From the NCBI GenBank assembly GCA_020632795.1, contig JACKEV010000013.1:248001-312000 (forward strand): 64,000 nt of DNA. The letters run 5' to 3'. The position numbers and the translations under genes are program-made. The notes under the pieces were generated by a model. It saw nothing but the letters and a program-made list of their open reading frames with translations, did not search any database and was not told where the DNA came from. Positions 25,992 through 34,762 of this stretch are shown here, piece by piece (within the stretch, counting starts at the first letter, position 1; each line of letters opens with the position of its first letter). Source of the stretch: Alphaproteobacteria bacterium. Its GTDB lineage: Bacteria; Myxococcota_A; UBA796; CAJQPC01.

Positions 25992-26576
25992 TCAGGGGGC
26001 CTCGGACGCGCCCCGAAGGCGGCGGTACTGGTTGTTGGCCTCGGTGACGCCGGCCAGCCAGCGCTCGAGGTCCGCGTGGGCGGTCTTCGCGTGGCGCTCC
26101 ATGATCTCGACGGTCTGCGGGACCTTGGTGGTCAACTCCACCTGCATGCCGTTGGGATCGTGCATGTAGATGGAGTAGCAGTAGCCGTGGTCGATGAGCA
26201 TGTGGTCGATGCCCTCGGCCTTGAGGCGGTCCCGGTAGGCGTACACCGCGTCCTTGGAGTCCACCTCCAGGGCGATGTGGTGGTCGAAGGGGTCCTGGGG
26301 GCCGCGGATGGAGGACTCCCGGTACAGGCCCTCCTGGAACTGGAAGAAGGCCAGCGCGGTGCCGTCGCCCAGCTCGAAGAAGGTGTGGATATAGTTGGAG
26401 GGCTCCTCGGTGACCGGGTCGGTGGTCTCCACGAAGGTGCCGATCAGGGGGCAGCCGAGGATGTCCTCCCAGAAGTGGCGGGTCGCCTCCATGTCGGTGG
26501 TGCGGAAGGCGTGGTGGTGGAACTGGCGGATCCGGGTGCGGCTGCGCCGCTCCAGGGTCTCCGGGGACACGTTCAT
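25992..26576 (-). CDS. VOC-family (glyoxalase/extradiol dioxygenase-like) protein
   Basis: 194 aa from the ATG at 26576. Two beta-alpha-beta-beta-beta modules of the vicinal oxygen chelate fold: QFHHHAFRTTDMEATRHFW with metal His, FDHHIALEV with the second His, and MHDPNGMQVELTT with the terminal Glu. All three metal ligands are present, so it may be an active dioxygenase, isomerase or glyoxalase-type lyase. Its start overlaps the stop of the FAH gene (ATGA), linking it to ring-cleavage product metabolism. Confidence 0.85.
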   Translation of the reverse strand: MNVSPETLERRSRTRIRQFHHHAFRTTDMEATRHFWEDILGCPLIGTFVETTDPVTEEPSNYIHTFFELGDGTALAFFQFQEGLYRESSIRGPQDPFDHHIALEVDSKDAVYAYRDRLKAEGIDHMLIDHGYCYSIYMHDPNGMQVELTTKVPQTVEIMERHAKTAHADLERWLAGVTEANNQYRRLRGASEAP

Positions 26577-27481
26577 CGGGCACCTCGGTTGAGCAGTCGG
26601 GGGGAGGAGGACGCGCCGGCCGTGGCCGGGTCGTCGACGACGGGGTTCTCGAGCACGCCGACGCGCTCGACGCTGACCCGGCAGACCTGGCCCGCGCGCA
26701 GGTAGCGGGGGGGCGTGCGGGCGTGGCCGATGCCCGAGGGCGTGCCCATGGCGATGACGTCGCCGGGCTCGAAGGCCACCACCTGGGAGAGCAGGGAGAT
26801 CGTGCGCGGGACGTCGAAGATCATCGCGGCGGTGTCGCCGTCCTGCAGCACCTCGCCGTCCACCTCGGTGCGCAGGCGGAGGCCGACCGCGCCCGGCGGC
26901 AGCGCGTCGGCGGTGACCAGCTCGGGGCCCAGCGCCCCGGTGCCGTGGAAGTTCTTGCCCAGGGTCCACTGGGGGGTCCGGACCTGGAAGTCGCGCACCG
27001 AGCCGTCATTGAACACCGTGTAGCCGGCGACGTGGGCCAGGGCGTCCTGTATCGGGATGCGTCGCCCGGCCTGGCCGATGACCACGGCCAGCTCCACCTC
27101 GTAGTCCAGCAGGGTGGACTCCACCGGCCGCAGCATGGGCTCGCGGTGGCCGATGAGCGAGGAGGCCACCCGGGCGAACACCACCGGGTGCTCGGGCACC
27201 GGCAGGCCCGCCTCGGCGGCGTGGTCCGCGTCGTTCAGGCCCATGCAGAGCAGCTTGGGGGGCGCGGGGATGACCGGACGCCAGCGCAGGCCCTCGGTGG
27301 GCAGCGCGCTGGCCTGGCTGGCCGCCCGATCGGCGCGCAGCCGCCAGTCCGGGCCGGAGGCGAGCAAGGCCCCGACGTCGGCGCCCAGGGTGGGATCGAC
27401 CGCGGTGAGGTCGAGGTAGCGGTGGTCTTGCCGGACGGCCAGGACCGGGCGGTCGTCGACGAGCAGGGAGGCGAGACGCAT
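26573..27481 (-). CDS. Fumarylacetoacetate hydrolase-family protein
   Basis: 302 aa. The C-terminal two-thirds hold the FAH signatures: LDYEVELAVVIG (metal-binding Glu pair), FNDGSVRDFQ, TLGKNFHGTGALGP and MGTPSGIG. Family members hydrolyse C-C bonds of beta-diketo acids or isomerise 2-hydroxy-dienoates in aromatic degradation. First gene of a four-gene operon. The divergent GntR regulator and two palindromes between them indicate repression by GntR. Confidence 0.88.
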   Translation of the reverse strand: MRLASLLVDDRPVLAVRQDHRYLDLTAVDPTLGADVGALLASGPDWRLRADRAASQASALPTEGLRWRPVIPAPPKLLCMGLNDADHAAEAGLPVPEHPVVFARVASSLIGHREPMLRPVESTLLDYEVELAVVIGQAGRRIPIQDALAHVAGYTVFNDGSVRDFQVRTPQWTLGKNFHGTGALGPELVTADALPPGAVGLRLRTEVDGEVLQDGDTAAMIFDVPRTISLLSQVVAFEPGDVIAMGTPSGIGHARTPPRYLRAGQVCRVSVERVGVLENPVVDDPATAGASSSPRLLNRGAR

Positions 27482-27509
27482 GTCATCTCCGGGGTTGAGG
27501 GCAATATAG

Positions 27510-27541
27510 AAAATGTAGACATTTTTGTCAAATGAACATTT
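27510..27541. promoter_or_regulatory. Tandem GntR-type operators
   Basis: Two palindromes in the AT-rich divergent region: AAAATGT-AG-ACATTTT (27510-27525) and AAATG-AA-CATTT (27530-27541). Both share the core AATG-N2/4-CATT and their centres are 18 bp apart. GntR/FCD regulators bind such short AT-rich dyads, so this is probably the control point of both the FAH operon and the regulator gene. Confidence 0.65.
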
Positions 27542-27579
27542 TTTATTGAAATAGCGTCCCTTTGAGATAGGCTGCGCAC

Positions 27580-28260
27580 ATGAGCGACGTCTCCCGCCCG
27601 ACCGACGCCTCCCTGGCCACCACGCGCCTGCGTCAGGAGATCCTCTCCGGTCAGGTGCCGCCGGGGACCAAGCTCAAGCTGGTGCCGCTGGCCCGCCGGT
27701 ACGCCGTCAGCCGCGGCCCGCTGCGGGAGGCCGCGTCGCGCCTGGCCGCCGAGGGCCTGATCACCATTGAGGATCAGCGGGGCTTCCGCGTCACCCCCAT
27801 CTCCCGGGCCGACCTGCTGGACGTCACCCGCACCCGCCAGCGGGTGGAGACCCTGGCGCTGCGGGACGCCATCGCCCACGGCGACGTGGCCTGGGAGGGG
27901 CGGGTGCTGGCGGCCTGCCACGTCCTGGGGCGCACCCCCGTGGACGACCCGGCGCAGCGGGCCGCGTTCGCCGAGCACCACCGGGCCTTCCACGAGGCGC
28001 TGGTGGCGGCCTGCCCCTCGGCGTACCTGCTCCGCTTCCGGGCGCGCCTGTACGCGCTGACCGAGCGCTACCGCAACCTCGCCTCTGAGCGCTACGCCGC
28101 CGAGCGGGGGGCCCGGGACGTGGCGGGCGAGCACCTCGCGCTGGCCGAGGCGGCGGTGGCGCGGGACGCCGACGCGGCGTGCGCCCTGCTGGAGGAGCAC
28201 CTGGGGCGCACCGCCCAGACGCTCCTGGAGGGCTACCCGGCGCTGTTCGGGGCGCCGTAG
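27580..28260 (+). CDS. GntR-family regulator, FCD subfamily
   Basis: 226 aa. Winged helix at 12-75 (LRQEILSGQVPPGTKLKLVP, then YAVSRGPLREAASRLAAEGL). The C-terminal all-helical FCD domain contains AEHHRAFHEALVAACP and DVAGEHLALAEAAVARD, with His residues in metal-ligand positions. FCD regulators sense carboxylic acids. It is divergent from the FAH operon and the palindromes between them are its likely operators. Confidence 0.92.
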   Translation: MSDVSRPTDASLATTRLRQEILSGQVPPGTKLKLVPLARRYAVSRGPLREAASRLAAEGLITIEDQRGFRVTPISRADLLDVTRTRQRVETLALRDAIAHGDVAWEGRVLAACHVLGRTPVDDPAQRAAFAEHHRAFHEALVAACPSAYLLRFRARLYALTERYRNLASERYAAERGARDVAGEHLALAEAAVARDADAACALLEEHLGRTAQTLLEGYPALFGAP

Positions 28261-28340
28261 GCCCTGACCGGCGGGACGTGCATCCCGGGCGCTCCTGGAA
28301 TACGGGCCTTCACAGGACCGGACACCCGGAGGACCGAGGG

Positions 28341-29342
28341 ATGAAGGCGTTCGTGATGCACGGCTATGGGGGCCCCGACCACACCCGGCTCGAGGAGGTG
28401 GAGGCGCCTGCGCCCGGCCCCGAGGAGCTGCTCGTTCGGGTGGTGGGCGCGGGGCTGAACCCGGTGGACTACAAGATCCGCGAGGGCAAGCTGCGCGGCG
28501 TGGTGTCGCTGCCCTCACCGGCCATCCTGGGCAACGAGCTGTCCGGCGAGGTCGTCGCCGTCGGCGCGCAGGTGAAGGGCTTCGCCCCTGGGGATCGGAT
28601 CCTCTCCCGGGTGGACAAGGGGCGCATGGGGGCCTTCGCCGAGCTGGCCTGTGTCGGGGCCAGCACCGCCGCGCCCGCGCCGACCTCCATTCCGCTGGTC
28701 GACGCGGCGGGGCTGCCCCTGGCCGGCCTCACCGCGCTGCAGGCGCTGCGCATGCTGGAGGCCGGGCCGGGTCGCCACCTCCTGATCACCGGGGGCGCGG
28801 GCGGCGTCGGCACCCTGGCCATCGGCATCGCGAAGCACCTGGGCGCCACGGTGACCACCACGGCCTCGCCCCGGGGGCGGGACCTCGTGCTCGGCTTGGG
28901 GGCCGACGCGGTCATCGACTACACCACCACCGACCTCACCACCGTGTCCGAGCGCTTCGACGGCGTCTTCGACCTGATCGGCGGGGACACGCTCTCGGCC
29001 TGCTTCGGCCTGGCGCGCCCCGGGTCGACCGTGGTCTCCGTCGCGGGGATGCCCGAGCCCCGCACCGCGCGGGAGGATCTGAACCGGGGGCCGGCGCTGC
29101 AGGCGCTGTTCTGGGTGGGCAGCATGGGCGTGCGGCGCCAGGCCGCCCAACACGACGTGACCTACCGCTTCCTGTTCATGCAGCCCGACGGCGCGGCCCT
29201 GGCTGAGCTGGTGACCTGGCTCGACCAGGGGGCCCTGCGGCTCATCATCGACCGGCGCTACCCCTTCGCGGAGATCGGGCAGGCCATGGCGGTTCTGGAG
29301 GAGGGGCGGGCCAAGGGCAAGATCGTGGTCGAGATGGGTTGA
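28341..29342 (+). CDS. Zinc-independent NADPH:quinone reductase-like MDR enzyme
   Basis: 333 aa. Medium-chain dehydrogenase/reductase of the QOR/zeta-crystallin type: N-terminal GroES fold (GLNPVDYKIREG, LGNELSGEVVAVG), Rossmann motif GGAGGVGTLAIGIAK, and C-terminal DRRYPFAEIGQAMAVLEEGRAKGK. The catalytic zinc Cys ligands of alcohol dehydrogenases are absent. Expected to reduce quinones or enones with NADPH. GGAGG is about 12 nt upstream and GAGGG next to the ATG. Confidence 0.9.
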   Translation: MKAFVMHGYGGPDHTRLEEVEAPAPGPEELLVRVVGAGLNPVDYKIREGKLRGVVSLPSPAILGNELSGEVVAVGAQVKGFAPGDRILSRVDKGRMGAFAELACVGASTAAPAPTSIPLVDAAGLPLAGLTALQALRMLEAGPGRHLLITGGAGGVGTLAIGIAKHLGATVTTTASPRGRDLVLGLGADAVIDYTTTDLTTVSERFDGVFDLIGGDTLSACFGLARPGSTVVSVAGMPEPRTAREDLNRGPALQALFWVGSMGVRRQAAQHDVTYRFLFMQPDGAALAELVTWLDQGALRLIIDRRYPFAEIGQAMAVLEEGRAKGKIVVEMG

Positions 29343-29348
29343 AGGCGC

Positions 29349-30131
29349 TCAGCCGCCCTCGGCCCGGACAGACCGCCGCCACACCGCCGGGGTGCGCCCG
29401 TGGATCTTGCGGAACTGGCGGATGAAGTGGCTGGTGTCGCTCCACCCCACCCGCTCGGCGATCTGCTCGACGCTGTCGTCGGTGTGCAGCAGCCAGTTGG
29501 CGGCGGCCTCGATGCGGGTGGCGCGGATCCAGTCCCCGACGGTGGAGCCCGTGGCCCGCTTGACCTCGGTGGCGACGTGCTTGGGGCTTCGGTGGACGTG
29601 GCGGGCGACGTCCTGCAGCGAGATGGGGCGAAGGGCGTTGGACCAGATGTACGTCAGGGCCTGACCGGTCAGGGTGGCGCCGGCCTGGGCGTCGGGCGCA
29701 CCCATGCCGCGGTGGATCTCCCGGAGCAGGAGCTGGAGCAGGGCGGTCTGAAGGGCCTGGGCCTCGCCGCCGGTGCGGCGGCACTCCTCCTCCAGCTCCA
29801 GAAACAGGCTGCGGATCCAGGGGGAGCGCGTGGGCTCCACCTGCACCACGGGCGCCGCGCCGCAGCGCACGCGCTCGAAGGTCGCCAGCAGCGGGCTGTC
29901 GTCCAGCCCGACGCAGTGCGCGCAGAACCCCAGCACCCAGTCGGCGCCCACGCCGCCCGTGCAGCGGTGGGGGGTGCCGGCCGGGATGAGCAGGAAGGTC
30001 GACGGGTCCCCGTCGCTCCACTGCAGCGCGTGGCCCGGGTGGACGGCGGGCTCCGGCCGGGGCGTGTGGGGCTGGACGCGGCCCACATGGAGGGTCCCCC
30101 AGTGGGCCTCGCAGGGGATGGCGTCATTCAC
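29349..30131 (-). CDS. AraC-family regulator
   Basis: 260 aa. N-terminal cupin-like sensor domain with Cys/His (PHRCTGG, CAHCVG) and C-terminal double helix-turn-helix (SLQDVARHVHRSPKHVATEV; QIAERVGWSDTSHFIRQFRK). The start lies inside the upstream flavoprotein gene (8-nt overlap), so the two are coupled. The Cys in the sensor domain could make it redox- or metal-responsive, in line with a thioredoxin-reductase-like partner. Confidence 0.88.
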   Translation of the reverse strand: MNDAIPCEAHWGTLHVGRVQPHTPRPEPAVHPGHALQWSDGDPSTFLLIPAGTPHRCTGGVGADWVLGFCAHCVGLDDSPLLATFERVRCGAAPVVQVEPTRSPWIRSLFLELEEECRRTGGEAQALQTALLQLLLREIHRGMGAPDAQAGATLTGQALTYIWSNALRPISLQDVARHVHRSPKHVATEVKRATGSTVGDWIRATRIEAAANWLLHTDDSVEQIAERVGWSDTSHFIRQFRKIHGRTPAVWRRSVRAEGG

Positions 30132-31062
30132 GCCAGCGCTCCTCCGCGACCTCGCCCACGATGACGGCGCCGCAGAGCGCGCCCTGGGCGGAGGCCCGGA
30201 CCAGCCCGGCGAAGGACGCCCGCGCGTCCCCCGCGACGTACAGCCCCTCCACCGGCGTGCGACCCTGCTCGTCCACCTCGGGGACCTGGGCGCCGAAGGG
30301 CCCGGGCACGTCGGGGACGCCGAGCCGGGCGGCGAGGTCGGTGGCCTGGGTGGCGAAGTCGTTGAGGATGAAGCCGGCGTCGCGGGGGTGGAGCCGCCCG
30401 TCGGCGGTGCGGACCCCGGTGAGCCGGCCGTCGGTGGACGCGAGGGCGGTGATGGGCTCCTCCACGCAGCCCAGGCCCCGGCGCGCCAGGGCCTCGCGCA
30501 GCGCCGGGTCCACGGGGCGACCGTGGGTGAAGAGCGTGAAGTCGGGGGTGGACAGGACGGAGATCATCGACAGGTAGTGGCCCAGGTGGGGCGAGGGCCG
30601 GGGCGCGAACACGGCGACGCGCCGGTCGGACAGCTCGAAGCCGTCGCAGAACGGGCAGGGGAACACGCTTCGACCATACACCGCCGCGATGTCGGGGAGG
30701 CCCGCCCGGGTGAGGTCGTCCCGGAAGCCGGTGGCCAGGATCACCCGGCGCGCATGCAGCGGCAGGCCGTCTTCCGTGAGGCCGATGAACACGCCATCCT
30801 CGCGGCGCAAGGTCCGAACCCGGTCCGTCACGACGCGCACCGTGGGGTAGCGCTCGAGCTGCCGGCGCCCCTCCTCGCGCAGGTGCTGCGGGCTCGCGCC
30901 GTCCCGGGTGAACAGGCCGTGGGTGTGGTCGACCACCGCGCTGCGGGGGTCCCCGGCGTCGACGACGAGGGTGCGCAGCCGGGCGCGCCCGGTCACCAGG
31001 GCGGCGGTCAGCCCGGCCGGGCCGCCGCCGACGATCAGGACGTCCAGCAGGGCGTCGGTCAC
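30124..31062 (-). CDS. Thioredoxin-reductase-like flavoprotein
   Basis: 312 aa from the GTG at 31062. FAD-binding GGGPAGLTAALVTGRA at the N-terminus, the redox-active CPFCDG motif near 137 in the NAD(P)-binding half, and the terminal GLYVAGDARA FAD motif. Family members transfer electrons from NAD(P)H to a dithiol. The second-domain GxGxxG is degenerate (FAPRPSPHLGHYL), as in several TrxR-like oxidases such as those of the HlmI/GliT branch that make disulfides in natural products. Translationally coupled to an AraC regulator. Confidence 0.88.
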   Translation of the reverse strand: MTDALLDVLIVGGGPAGLTAALVTGRARLRTLVVDAGDPRSAVVDHTHGLFTRDGASPQHLREEGRRQLERYPTVRVVTDRVRTLRREDGVFIGLTEDGLPLHARRVILATGFRDDLTRAGLPDIAAVYGRSVFPCPFCDGFELSDRRVAVFAPRPSPHLGHYLSMISVLSTPDFTLFTHGRPVDPALREALARRGLGCVEEPITALASTDGRLTGVRTADGRLHPRDAGFILNDFATQATDLAARLGVPDVPGPFGAQVPEVDEQGRTPVEGLYVAGDARASFAGLVRASAQGALCGAVIVGEVAEERWRE

Positions 31063-31205
31063 GCGGCCCCCCGGGCCAGGGCCGCGCCGTGGGTGCAGGA
31101 GGTGGGGGGAGGGGACATGGCGGCTCCGTGCTGGGGACTCCTGCAGGGTAGGGCGGTGGAAAAATCCTCGGTAGAGCGCGACTTCGGGAAAAACAGGCCG
31201 ATCTT

Positions 31206-31217
31206 CCGGTCGACCGG
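31206..31217. promoter_or_regulatory. 12-bp perfect palindrome
   Basis: CCGGTCGACCGG in the 210-bp intergenic space upstream of both the flavoprotein/AraC pair and the ankyrin gene. The surrounding 60 bp are AT-richer, as expected for a promoter. Candidate operator; no direct link to a regulator can be shown. Confidence 0.3.
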
Positions 31218-31271
31218 TGAGGCGCCCGCCGGGATCCGATAGACTGCGGTGGTCGACCTCCAGGGTTCCCG

Positions 31272-32687
31272 ATGTCCCTGCCTTTCCGGCGCGCAATCCT
31301 CCGCTGGCCCGCTGCGCTGCTGCTCGTGGGCGTGCTCGCCGGGGGCCACGCCTCCCCGGCGCAGGCTGTCGACTACAGCGAGACCTGGCAGCTGTGCGGC
31401 GCGCTCGCCGTGGAGCACCCGGATCCTGCCCAGGTGCAGGAGCATCTGGCCCAGGGCGCCTCGCCGGACGGGCCCTGCGAGGTCTGGGGCGAGCGGGAGG
31501 TCTCCAGAGGGGGGCGGGCGACGCGTCGGGTGCCGGGGCTGTTGGCCATCCCGCTCCTGCCGTTCCTGCTCCTGGAGGGGGTCGCCAATCGGCCGCACAA
31601 GGAGACGGTCCGGGACGAGCTGGATGTCCCCCCGCTCATCCTCGCCGTGCAGGCCGGGTCGCCCGAGGCCGTCCGGCTGCTGCTCGATGCGGGGGCGTAC
31701 CCGAACGTGGCGCTTGAGGCGAGGCGCCTCCCTCTGGAGATGGCGGTGTCCCTGCCGGACTCTCGCGCGAAGCGGGCGATGGTCGACCTGCTGTTGGACG
31801 CGGGCGCGGTCGCCCGGCCGACGTTCCTGGCGTGGACCGCGACGAAGCCCGGCCAGCTCGAGGCCCTGTGCCGCCTGGGGGTGGACCCCAACGCCACCGA
31901 GGGCTTCGACCCTCCCGCGCTCTCCCTGGCCGTCTCGATGCACAACCTTGAGGCGACCGAGGCCCTGCTGGCCTGCGGGGCCTGGCCGGACGTGCCGGAC
32001 GTGGAGGGGGTGTTCCCCATCGACGCCGCCCTCGAGGCGCCGGACCTGGCGCTCTTCGAGTTGCTGCTGGCCTGGGGCGCCGACCTCGAGGCCCGGGACG
32101 TGCGGGGGCGCACCGCCCTGGCGCGCGCGGTGTTCAACCAGGACCGCGACCACGTCGCGCTTCTGCTGGCCCGCGGCGCGGATCTGACCGCGGTGAACGC
32201 GGCGGGTGACCAGCCGATCCACATGGCCCTGGACGGATCGGATACACGCATCCTGAGCGACCTGATCGAGGCGGGCGCGGACCCGAACGCCGTGGATGGG
32301 CGGGGGGACCCCGCCCTCGTCCGGGTGCTGCGCGACCACAAGGCCTGGCTCGTGGAGATCCTGCTGGAGCAGGGCGCCACGATCTCCGAGCCTGTGCTGG
32401 CGTGGCTGGCGACCTCCCCTGCGGAGCTGGAGGACCAGCCCTGGAAGCGTAGATACTGGAAGGCTTCGGTCCTGCTGCTGCTCGAGCACGGGCTGACCAT
32501 CGAGCCGTGGCTGCTCCAGGAGGTCGTCCAGTTGGGCGACGTCGTGTTCGCGGCGCAGGTGTTCGCGCTGGACACGCAGAGCGCGCGCCGGACCTACCTC
32601 CGCCTGGTGCCCCGGGCGCTGCGCGCCTCGGTGAACATGACCACGCTGGTCATCGCGGAGGCGCGGCGGCGTCCCCCCTCCCGGTAG
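31272..32687 (+). CDS. Secreted ankyrin-repeat protein
   Basis: 471 aa. Signal peptide to about residue 34 (ending SPAQA). A hydrophobic patch near 88-105 (LLAIPLLPFLLLEGVA) precedes about eight ankyrin repeats, e.g. PPLILAVQAGSPEAVRLLLD, GRTALARAVFNQDRDHVALL and GDPALVRVLRDHKAWLVEIL. A periplasmic ankyrin protein would act by protein binding, as AnkB does with catalase. First of a co-directional run that continues with outer-membrane proteins and a peptidase. Confidence 0.82.
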   Translation: MSLPFRRAILRWPAALLLVGVLAGGHASPAQAVDYSETWQLCGALAVEHPDPAQVQEHLAQGASPDGPCEVWGEREVSRGGRATRRVPGLLAIPLLPFLLLEGVANRPHKETVRDELDVPPLILAVQAGSPEAVRLLLDAGAYPNVALEARRLPLEMAVSLPDSRAKRAMVDLLLDAGAVARPTFLAWTATKPGQLEALCRLGVDPNATEGFDPPALSLAVSMHNLEATEALLACGAWPDVPDVEGVFPIDAALEAPDLALFELLLAWGADLEARDVRGRTALARAVFNQDRDHVALLLARGADLTAVNAAGDQPIHMALDGSDTRILSDLIEAGADPNAVDGRGDPALVRVLRDHKAWLVEILLEQGATISEPVLAWLATSPAELEDQPWKRRYWKASVLLLLEHGLTIEPWLLQEVVQLGDVVFAAQVFALDTQSARRTYLRLVPRALRASVNMTTLVIAEARRRPPSR

Positions 32688-32715
32688 GGCCCGCGCTCTG
32701 CTATCCTCGCGGTCG

Positions 32716-33255
32716 ATGCTCCCCCTGCTCCTCCTCCCCGTGGCCCTGGCGGCGCCGGAGATATCCGTCGGCGCGGGCTACGCGCGGACCACGTACTACG
32801 AGGACTTCGGCTCCTACAAGCGCCCCATGGCCGAGCTGAGCGCGCTGCTGCGCTGGGAGGCCGGCTGGGAGCTGGAGGCGGGGGGGCGCTGGATCTTCTA
32901 CGGCTACAGCACCGCGCCCCCGCTGGAGGGCTTCGTCGCCGGCCGCGCTGCCCCAGCCATCGGGCCCTGGCGGCCCACCCTGGGGCTGGAGCTGGGCGTG
33001 ACCGGGGCGCTGTACCGGGACTACCCCGCCATCTCCGAGACGAACTACGGCCCCGGAAAGGACTACAGCGAGGTGGCGTTCCGGGACACGGTGGCGCCGG
33101 TGTACGTGCAGGTCACCTCCGAGCCCCTGCGCTTCCGGGTGAAGCGGTTCAGCGCCACGGTCGGCGGGGTCTCCATCGGGCGCACCATCCCCGGCCTGGC
33201 CGCGGTCACCCGGCTGGAGCTGACCTGGGCGCGGCTGGAGGTGGCCCTGTGGTGA
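32716..33255 (+). CDS. Small outer-membrane beta-barrel-like protein
   Basis: 179 aa with short signal (MLPLLLLPVALAAP). The mature part alternates hydrophobic/polar residues with aromatic ends (TTYYEDFGSY, GGRWIFYGYS, RLELTWARLEVALW), and ends in Trp, typical of eight-strand outer-membrane barrels. Overlaps the M28 peptidase gene by 7 nt. No named family. Confidence 0.6.
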   Translation: MLPLLLLPVALAAPEISVGAGYARTTYYEDFGSYKRPMAELSALLRWEAGWELEAGGRWIFYGYSTAPPLEGFVAGRAAPAIGPWRPTLGLELGVTGALYRDYPAISETNYGPGKDYSEVAFRDTVAPVYVQVTSEPLRFRVKRFSATVGGVSIGRTIPGLAAVTRLELTWARLEVALW

Positions 33256-34199
33256 TGCTCCTGCTGGCCTGCGTGAGCACCCCGGAGGGCCTGGACGCCG
33301 CCGCCCTCGACGCGGCGGTGACCCTCGGGGCCCAGGTCGACGACGCCGCGCTGATGGCCACGGTGGAGGGCCTGGTCGAGGCCCGCGCCCAGGACGAAGG
33401 GGAGTACCTGGAGTTCAAGGAGTTCACCCTCTACCACGCCGAGGCCCGCCGCTGGTGCACCGACACCCTCACCGCGATGGGCTTCGAGGTCGTCACCGAG
33501 ACCACCACCGAGGACGGCGTCGAGGTGAACAACCTCCTCGTGGACATCCCCGGGGCCAGCCGCCCCGAGGAGCTGGTGCTGCTCACCGCCCACTACGACG
33601 CGGTCGGTCCGGGGGCGGACGACAACGGCTCGGCGCTGGCGGCGCTGTTCGAGGCGGCCCGGCTGCTCCAGCAGGACCCCCCGGCGCGCACCGTGCGCCT
33701 GGTCCTCACCGACTGGGAGGAGGTCTACACCCTCGGCGCCCGGCGGTACTACCGGGACCACCAGAGCGACGACGTGGTGGCGGTGGTGAACCTGGACGCG
33801 GTGGGCGTGGCCAGCAGCGCGCCCGGCTCCCAGCGCGCGCCCACGGGGCTGGTCCTGCCCGACACGGCGGACTTCCTGGGGGTCATCGGCGACGCGGACG
33901 CCGAGCAGGACGCCTTCATCGCGAACCAGATCGCTGAAGCCATGACGCCGCCGCTGCCTCTGCTCACGCTGCTGGGGCCGGGCGACCTGGACAACGCCGC
34001 CTCGCTGCACCTGCACCGCAGCGACCACTCGGTCGCCTGGGCCTACGGCCTCCCGGCGCTCTTCCTCACCGACACCGCCGACTTCAGGAGCGACACCTAC
34101 CACACCCCCGACGACCTGCCCGAGACCCTGAACCCTGATTTCCTGGCGCAGTCCGCGCGGCTCACCGCGGCGCTGGCCTACGCGCGGGCGGAGCTGTGA
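33249..34199 (+). CDS. M28-family zinc aminopeptidase lipoprotein
   Basis: 316 aa. Very short lipoprotein signal (MVMLLLAC); the ATG at 33255 is the alternative start. M28 metal ligands are all visible: TAHYDAVGPGADDNGSA (His and bridging Asp), DWEE (catalytic and metal Glu), VVNLDAVG (Asp) and the late His in DTYHTPDD. The family removes N-terminal residues using two zinc ions. Located in an outer-membrane/periplasmic operon, so it may recycle peptides at the cell surface. Confidence 0.88.
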   Translation: MVMLLLACVSTPEGLDAAALDAAVTLGAQVDDAALMATVEGLVEARAQDEGEYLEFKEFTLYHAEARRWCTDTLTAMGFEVVTETTTEDGVEVNNLLVDIPGASRPEELVLLTAHYDAVGPGADDNGSALAALFEAARLLQQDPPARTVRLVLTDWEEVYTLGARRYYRDHQSDDVVAVVNLDAVGVASSAPGSQRAPTGLVLPDTADFLGVIGDADAEQDAFIANQIAEAMTPPLPLLTLLGPGDLDNAASLHLHRSDHSVAWAYGLPALFLTDTADFRSDTYHTPDDLPETLNPDFLAQSARLTAALAYARAEL

Positions 34200-34699
34200 G
34201 CCTGCTCCTGCTGGCGCTGCTCGGCGATCCGGCCTTCGCGCTGGACGCCTCGGTGGGGCTGGCCTCGGGCGCGCAGCTCCACACCGGCCCGCAGGCGCTG
34301 GCGGTGGGGCTGGGGGCGTCAGCCACCTTCAGGCTCTACCTGGGGCCGAGCGTGGCCGCCCACGCCAAGCTGGGGTTCATGGCCTACGGCCCGCCCTTCG
34401 CCCAGCTCGACGTCGGGGCGCTGTACCGGTTCCGGCCGGAGGCCGCCTGGCGGCCCGCTGTGGGCGGCGAGCTGGCCACCACCTGGGGCGGCAAGACCCG
34501 CATCCTGGACGGCACGGAAGGCTGGACATCCCCGCGGACCCCTCTGCTGGGCGTGCGCGCGGTCCTTCGCCCCTTGAGCTTCGAGAAGGAGGCGTGGACG
34601 GTCTCGCCGCTCACGCTCTCGGTGGGCGGTGGGCTGGACGCGATCGGGCGCACCCTGTCGGTGGGGGTGGAGCTGCTGGCGGTGGAGCGGCGGATCTGA
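34196..34699 (+). CDS. Outer-membrane beta-barrel-like protein
   Basis: 167 aa, GTG start overlapping the M28 stop (GTGA). Signal SLLLLALLGDPAFA. The rest is a series of short amphipathic strands ending in a charged tip (GVELLAVERRI). Similar in length and style to the barrel-like protein two genes upstream, but no clear sequence identity between them. Function unknown. Confidence 0.55.
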   Translation: MSLLLLALLGDPAFALDASVGLASGAQLHTGPQALAVGLGASATFRLYLGPSVAAHAKLGFMAYGPPFAQLDVGALYRFRPEAAWRPAVGGELATTWGGKTRILDGTEGWTSPRTPLLGVRAVLRPLSFEKEAWTVSPLTLSVGGGLDAIGRTLSVGVELLAVERRI

Positions 34700-34762
34700 G
34701 GGGTTTCCGACCCTTGGGGCAGGGATTAGCTTGTCGGCCCCCCCCCCCGTGCGAGCGCCTCC

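Noticed and set aside
31059..31118. 19-codon ORF ending at the flavoprotein start
   Set aside because: GTGA overlap and a weak ribosome site are suggestive, but it is too short and too Pro/Ala-rich to support as a gene.
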